A stretch of DNA of 64,000 nt from Paguma larvata. Taxonomy: Eukaryota; Chordata; Mammalia; Carnivora; Viverridae. The stretch lies in contig CM057833.1 of NCBI GenBank assembly GCA_030068075.1, forward strand, positions 51,585,087 to 51,649,086, given 5' to 3'. The notes under the pieces were generated by a model that was given only the letters and a program-made list of their open reading frames with translations, searched no databases and was not told the DNA's origin. Of this stretch, positions 10,815-64,000 are shown one piece after another. Both the position numbers and the translations under genes were made by a program. How positions within the stretch are numbered: the stretch's first letter is position 1; each line of letters begins with the position of its first letter.

Positions 10815-11825
10815 AACAAATTTAAATGGCAAGTTTATTGTTGCCATCACATCCATCCAGAACTCTTTCAGGCTCAAAAGGTGACAAGTAATGACATCGA
10901 ACGAATACTAGACAAAGTTTTCCACTCTTGGTCGTAAAGATCTTCTGGTTCATGCTGAATCAGAAATTAGACATTTTGATTACCCAGCTACCTCCAAGCA
11001 AACTGACCGCGGGTTAGGTGCTAAACCCCTGCTGGAACAGCATGGCCCCAAGTGGCCAAGTTCTAAAAGGATCTCCATGGACGTTTCTTAAAAGCATGTA
11101 GGTAGGATAGTATCCAGAGTCTTGGAGAAATTCTGATGACAGGTATACTGGTCAGGAAAGGACAGGCTTGCTTCTCAAGAAGGAACATGCAGCAAAGGAT
11201 CTATCCCCCAGCTGCCCCCTTGGGTAGGACCCATTTTCTCAAAAATCAGCACTGCTGGTCACCCAAGGGGGTAGGAGCTAAGCCACTGAAGAAACAACTC
11301 AGACTTTAAGTCCTACTGGTGACAGGAATACACTCATCTTTGTATAGAAACAATAATCTACTAACTGGTATCTAATACTTTAAGAATGCTTGGTCTATCG
11401 CTGTATAGATATTGAAATTCGAGGGCAGGTTAGAGTCCTAAGTCCATCCATCTTTGTCTTCAATTTATCTGCTAGGAAAGCATTTCAGATCAACTGGCAG
11501 CCGGGAACGAGTGCTTGGGGCAGCTCCTCTTGTTTTCTCGTGTGCAACTGTGATGGTAAACTAGTCACACGAAACGGGGGTACCTACCTATTCTTTCCAA
11601 AAGGAGGAGTGCTTTAAGTGCTTTTGGTTGCTCTGGTTGTCCTCATCTGTCACTATACCAAATTTAAAGACGGAAGTACTTACACATAACGAGCACCGCA
11701 GTGTGCCTTATACACGGTACATGCCCAAATACAAATGTTTTCCATGAAAATTTCTTTTTAAAATGGCTTGGGTATTGGTTAGGAAAGGAGGCCTTGATAC
11801 ACAGGAGTTTATACGTTATCCATGC
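10815..11825 (-). other. JAK1: JAK1 3'UTR
   Basis: Sequence after the JAK1 stop codon down to the probable cleavage site near 10815, giving a 3'UTR of about 1.0 kb. No ORF of interest and no obvious transposon is seen. If the second signal at 10729-10734 is used, the UTR is about 100 bases longer. Confidence 0.6.
10834..10839 (-). terminator. JAK1: Poly(A) signal AATAAA, JAK1
   Basis: TTTATT on the plus strand gives AATAAA on the gene strand. It is followed about 30-60 bases later by a GU-rich stretch (GGTGTCTGTCTGTGTC on the gene strand), the usual downstream element. Confidence 0.6.
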
Positions 11826-61122
<49,297 letters not shown>

Positions 61123-61128
<6 letters not shown>

Positions 61129-61200
61129 TTATTCGGCTATCCAATGTCCTCCAAAAAGCAGACTGGGTTTTCTTCTCTACTTTCCAAAGTCCGTTCAGAG
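61123..61200 (-). CDS. JAK1: JAK1 exon 2: 5'UTR and first two codons
   Basis: The acceptor TCTATCCCAG precedes the exon. It carries about 72 bases of 5'UTR, then ATG CAG (61123-61128) and the donor GTATGT. The stop TAA sits in frame directly before the ATG, so the ATG is the true start of this frame. Its context is poor (T at -3, C at +4). The exon's left end is certain; the right end is predicted from the splice signal. Confidence 0.85.
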
Positions 61201-62519
61201 CTGGGATAGAGACAAGGATAAATAAATAAATCAGCTGTAGAGGTAATTGCATCAGAGAATAAGAGGACACTCTTATTAAGGAAGCAGCCCAAACCATAAG
61301 TGGGCAGGAAAAAGCATTTGGGAGGAAGAAGAGAAAAAAAACTGATGAGGACACTGAGTGGACAGAGAGGCATCATAGGGTATGAATATCAAAGAAGATA
61401 TTATTTTTACTGCTTCGAGAGAGGAAGTCAGGGACTTTTGCTTCCTGGCATAGAGTGCCCTGTCCAGTGCAAGTGAAGACCGCGCACCTCTTCCGTCAAC
61501 AACCTCTCCCCTGAGGCCGTGAACAATAGTTCAGGATCCCCAAACTTATGCACTTTTATTTCCCATTCCCATTTCCTTTAGAATTACCCTCCTCCCAACC
61601 CGGTCTGCCCTTGGCCTCATTTAATGTGATACATCATATGATATGGTGAAAAGGGGAGGGCCTAGGAATAAATCCCAAAAAAATGCTTTTAGTTCACCAA
61701 ATGTTCTTTAAGCCATTCTTATTTGAAAACTTAGGTAGCAAAAAAGCCCCCTTCCAACTCCCCAACCTCACTTCAAACTTACACTACCTAAGAAAACCAG
61801 CCTGATTCTATAGAATTAAAGCACCGATCCTATCATCTTCACCACCAACCACCAACCACCACCAACCCCCTCAACACACACACAGAGTTCTGCGCTGTTT
61901 TAACAACTTTCCAGGTCCCTCTCACAAATTCTTTTTAATAGTAGAATCTAATTACTTTTGCAAATCAGGAGCAAACACCCTTAGTGGTGTGAAAGTGGTT
62001 TCCAAGTTAATATGGATCACGGTCTGTTTTCTGTCGGTCATTTAATACACTTTTGTCAGAATTCTACTTTCCCAGCCATTACATGGCAGCAGTAGAAAGG
62101 GAGTGGGGTGACAGAGATGAGGTTACAGGCTAGCATTCCCGCAGGATCTTACAATTGAGGGAGGAGCTAGCACAAATGAAAACATAAAAGTAGTCTAAAA
62201 CCAAAAGAGTGTGTTACAAAGTCACCTTCGGAAGGCCAGGCAGAGGATAGAAGTACGAATTTTGATATGACAACTTTTGACTTGGGTATTTTGACATGGA
62301 CAACTCTAACAAGATTCAAAGAATAAATCATTATACTTTAAGCTTTTAAAAATGTAATATAATCAATTGTTTTAATTATGAGAATAGATACCCTGCCTTG
62401 CATCAAAACAGGAATCTGAAATTAGTTACATGCTATAATGCCTTGCTTTGGCTTAGAAGAAGAGTTTCGAATGTCACATTTAGGAGATTCATTATTTTTG
62501 AGGAGTTCTTCATGCCCGA

Positions 62520-62830
62520 AACCGACCTGTACCAGGAGGTCACAATAAAGAGCAAGAGCAACATGGCCCCTGCTCAGACGGAGCTTCCGGTCTATAGCGG
62601 AATCGAACAGGATGCACAAACAGAGGTAATTATAAAGAGCTTAAAATGCCATGAAGGAAAAAGAGAGCGGTATAATAAAAGGAATGTAAAAGAAAAAGAT
62701 GGAAGTAATATCGAGCTGAGGCGTAATGGATATCAGGGAGGTGGAGAGAAGACAGTCTGGGTGAAGGACTGCCATGTGCAAAGGCCCTGTAGACGGAAAG
62801 AGCTATCTCATCTCTCCAACTTTAAAAATG
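62520..62830 (+). repeat. Ancient interspersed repeat (family not named)
   Basis: The segments CATGGCCCCTGCTCAGACGG and GCAAAGGCCCTGTAGACGG, with the spacing between them, match the pattern seen at 36170-36600. Confidence 0.45.
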
Positions 62831-63539
62831 GGAAAGTCTCTCCAGTATGCCTTTATACCTGGGCAAATAACAGCCCTAGTTGGTTCGTAGGCAGTAGCTG
62901 CTAATAGCATGTCTTGGGCCTACATGAGGTTTCCTGGAAGCATGCCATTATACACTGCTTCCAAGGAAGGAGGAAAATTGACCCGATGGGCCCGAGGCTC
63001 TGGAGAATTAGGAAGCCTGCCCCAAAAGCCTTTCAGATCAGGAAGAGACCTGTAGGTTCTACCAGATCCAATTTAACAAAGACTACAAGCATAAAACCTT
63101 TCAGAATTCATAAAGGATTTTAAAATGCACCACCAGATCACCTACTACTTCAGTTCAGGAATCACGGCATTGCTCAGAGCCTCATGTAAGATTCGAGGGT
63201 CAGCCTAAAATTACCAAGATTTTTCTAGACCTAGGATTCTATGAAAACCTGGAATAAAAGAGAGGTTGGTTTTTCCATTATCCCTTCCCTATTGCAAGCC
63301 GCACTATACTGAAATCACCATGTACCTACTTTTCAAAGCGACCTCCGTACTACTGGACAGGACAATAAAATGGTATTGGTTGTGATACTTAGCATAGAGA
63401 TCAAGCTCATAGGGAAAACAGAACCAGCAACAGAATTTCTAGGCAAAATGCATTGACTATGATGTTTCTACATGCCGATTCAATAACACAAAATCTCTCT
63501 CAAAAAACTGGCATTCTAATGATAAAAATGTAAAAACAC

Positions 63540-63615
63540 CCGTAAAGCACTTAACAGACAGGGTAGGCGCTGTTCTAAGCCCTTAGATCGAGGACTGCTG
63601 ATCCACTTTACGTGA
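63540..63615 (+). repeat. MIR fragment
   Basis: GTAAAGCACTTAACAGACAG followed by GGCGCTGTTCTAAGCCCTTA resembles the MIR 5' part. Confidence 0.5.
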
Positions 63616-63721
63616 AATGGCATCTGCTCTCTTTCGGGGTGAGAAGAATCTTTTGTTGGTACAGACTTTGTGTAAAGGCTTCATTCAAATAACATTTCTT
63701 CCCATATGAACCAAACAAAAT

Positions 63722-63920
63722 GCTATTTATTTATTTAATTCAAGTTAGTTAACCCACAGTGTGGTCTTCGCTTCAGGAGAAGAACACAGTGATTCATCTT
63801 TACATGTGACACCCAGGGCTCGTCCCGAAAAGTACCCTCCTTAATGCCCATCATCCATTTAACCAACACCGCCACCCCCCACCTTCCAGCAACCCTCAGT
63901 TTGTTCTCTATTCATTTTAA
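63722..63920 (-). mobile_element. Carnivore L1 3' end fragment
   Basis: A T-rich start (TATTTATTTATTTAATTC) is followed by AAGTTAGTTAACCCACAGTG and CCTCCTTAATGCCCATCATC, a carnivore L1 3' end in minus orientation, as at 3945-4092. Confidence 0.75.
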
Positions 63921-64000
63921 GAACAGGTAGGAAAAGAGCAAGATCAAGTTTATAAATACTACAGAATTCTAAGAAATCAATTCAAGTTTCTCGTAACACA

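Larger units (their letters stand above)
61201..64000 (-). other. JAK1: JAK1 intron 1 (part)
   Basis: The intron runs off the window; the promoter and first non-coding exon are not here. It contains an (ACC)n-like tract near 61838-61872, an ancient repeat, a MIR piece and an L1 3' end. The 168-codon plus-strand ORF at 62398-62904 lies mostly in repeat sequence. Confidence 0.8.

Noticed and set aside
62398..62904. A 168-codon plus-strand ORF in JAK1 intron 1
   Set aside because: Most of it lies in an ancient interspersed repeat with a second copy at about 36170-36600. No known domain; not a gene on this evidence.

Overview
The window is ordinary mammalian nuclear DNA, most likely from a cat-like carnivore (Feliformia). 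The main evidence is at least 14 copies of a carnivore tRNA-derived SINE (CAN-SINE). Their head reads GGCGCCTGGGTGGCTCAGT and their body has the GAGCCTGGAGCCTG..TTCGGATTCTGTGTC layout I associate with felid SINEs rather than dog SINEs. The L1 copies also have a carnivore-type 3' end. The species assignment is inference.

Layout. Positions 1-8380 are mostly old L1 sequence on the minus strand: one rearranged copy, then one longer copy that keeps ORF2 remnants and a GC-rich 5' region. Five SINEs and an L1 3' fragment have inserted into the second copy. At 8642-8788 (+) lies the final coding exon of a gene I assign to RAVER2, followed by its 3'UTR. From about 10.8 kb to the right end the window is JAK1 on the minus strand: 3'UTR, then all 24 coding exons (numbered 2 to 25 on the assumption of one upstream non-coding exon), and part of intron 1. 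RAVER2 and JAK1 converge tail to tail, as in other mammals. The introns hold SINEs, MIR, L2 and L1 pieces and DNA transposon relics, and no further gene that I can support.

JAK1. Every exon boundary was placed by reading frame, splice signals and similarity to the known protein. The exons join into a receptor-associated tyrosine kinase with FERM, SH2-like, pseudokinase (JH2) and kinase (JH1) domains. Ignoring one extra base, the model encodes 1156 residues against 1154 in human. Sequence-level oddities are: a one-base insertion in exon 17 that breaks the frame inside JH2; a 12-base tandem duplication that adds four residues at the C terminus; loss of one of two adjacent Tyr codons in the FERM domain; a shifted start of exon 11; two GC-AG introns; and a start codon in weak context followed at codon 13 by an in-frame ATG in ideal context.

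I found no undescribed multi-gene system. The points most worth checking are the exon 17 frameshift, the C-terminal duplication, the L1 5' end facing the RAVER2 terminal exon, the inverted SINEs around exon 17 and a perfect 14-bp hairpin in intron 7. All similarity statements rest on remembered family sequences, not on a database search.
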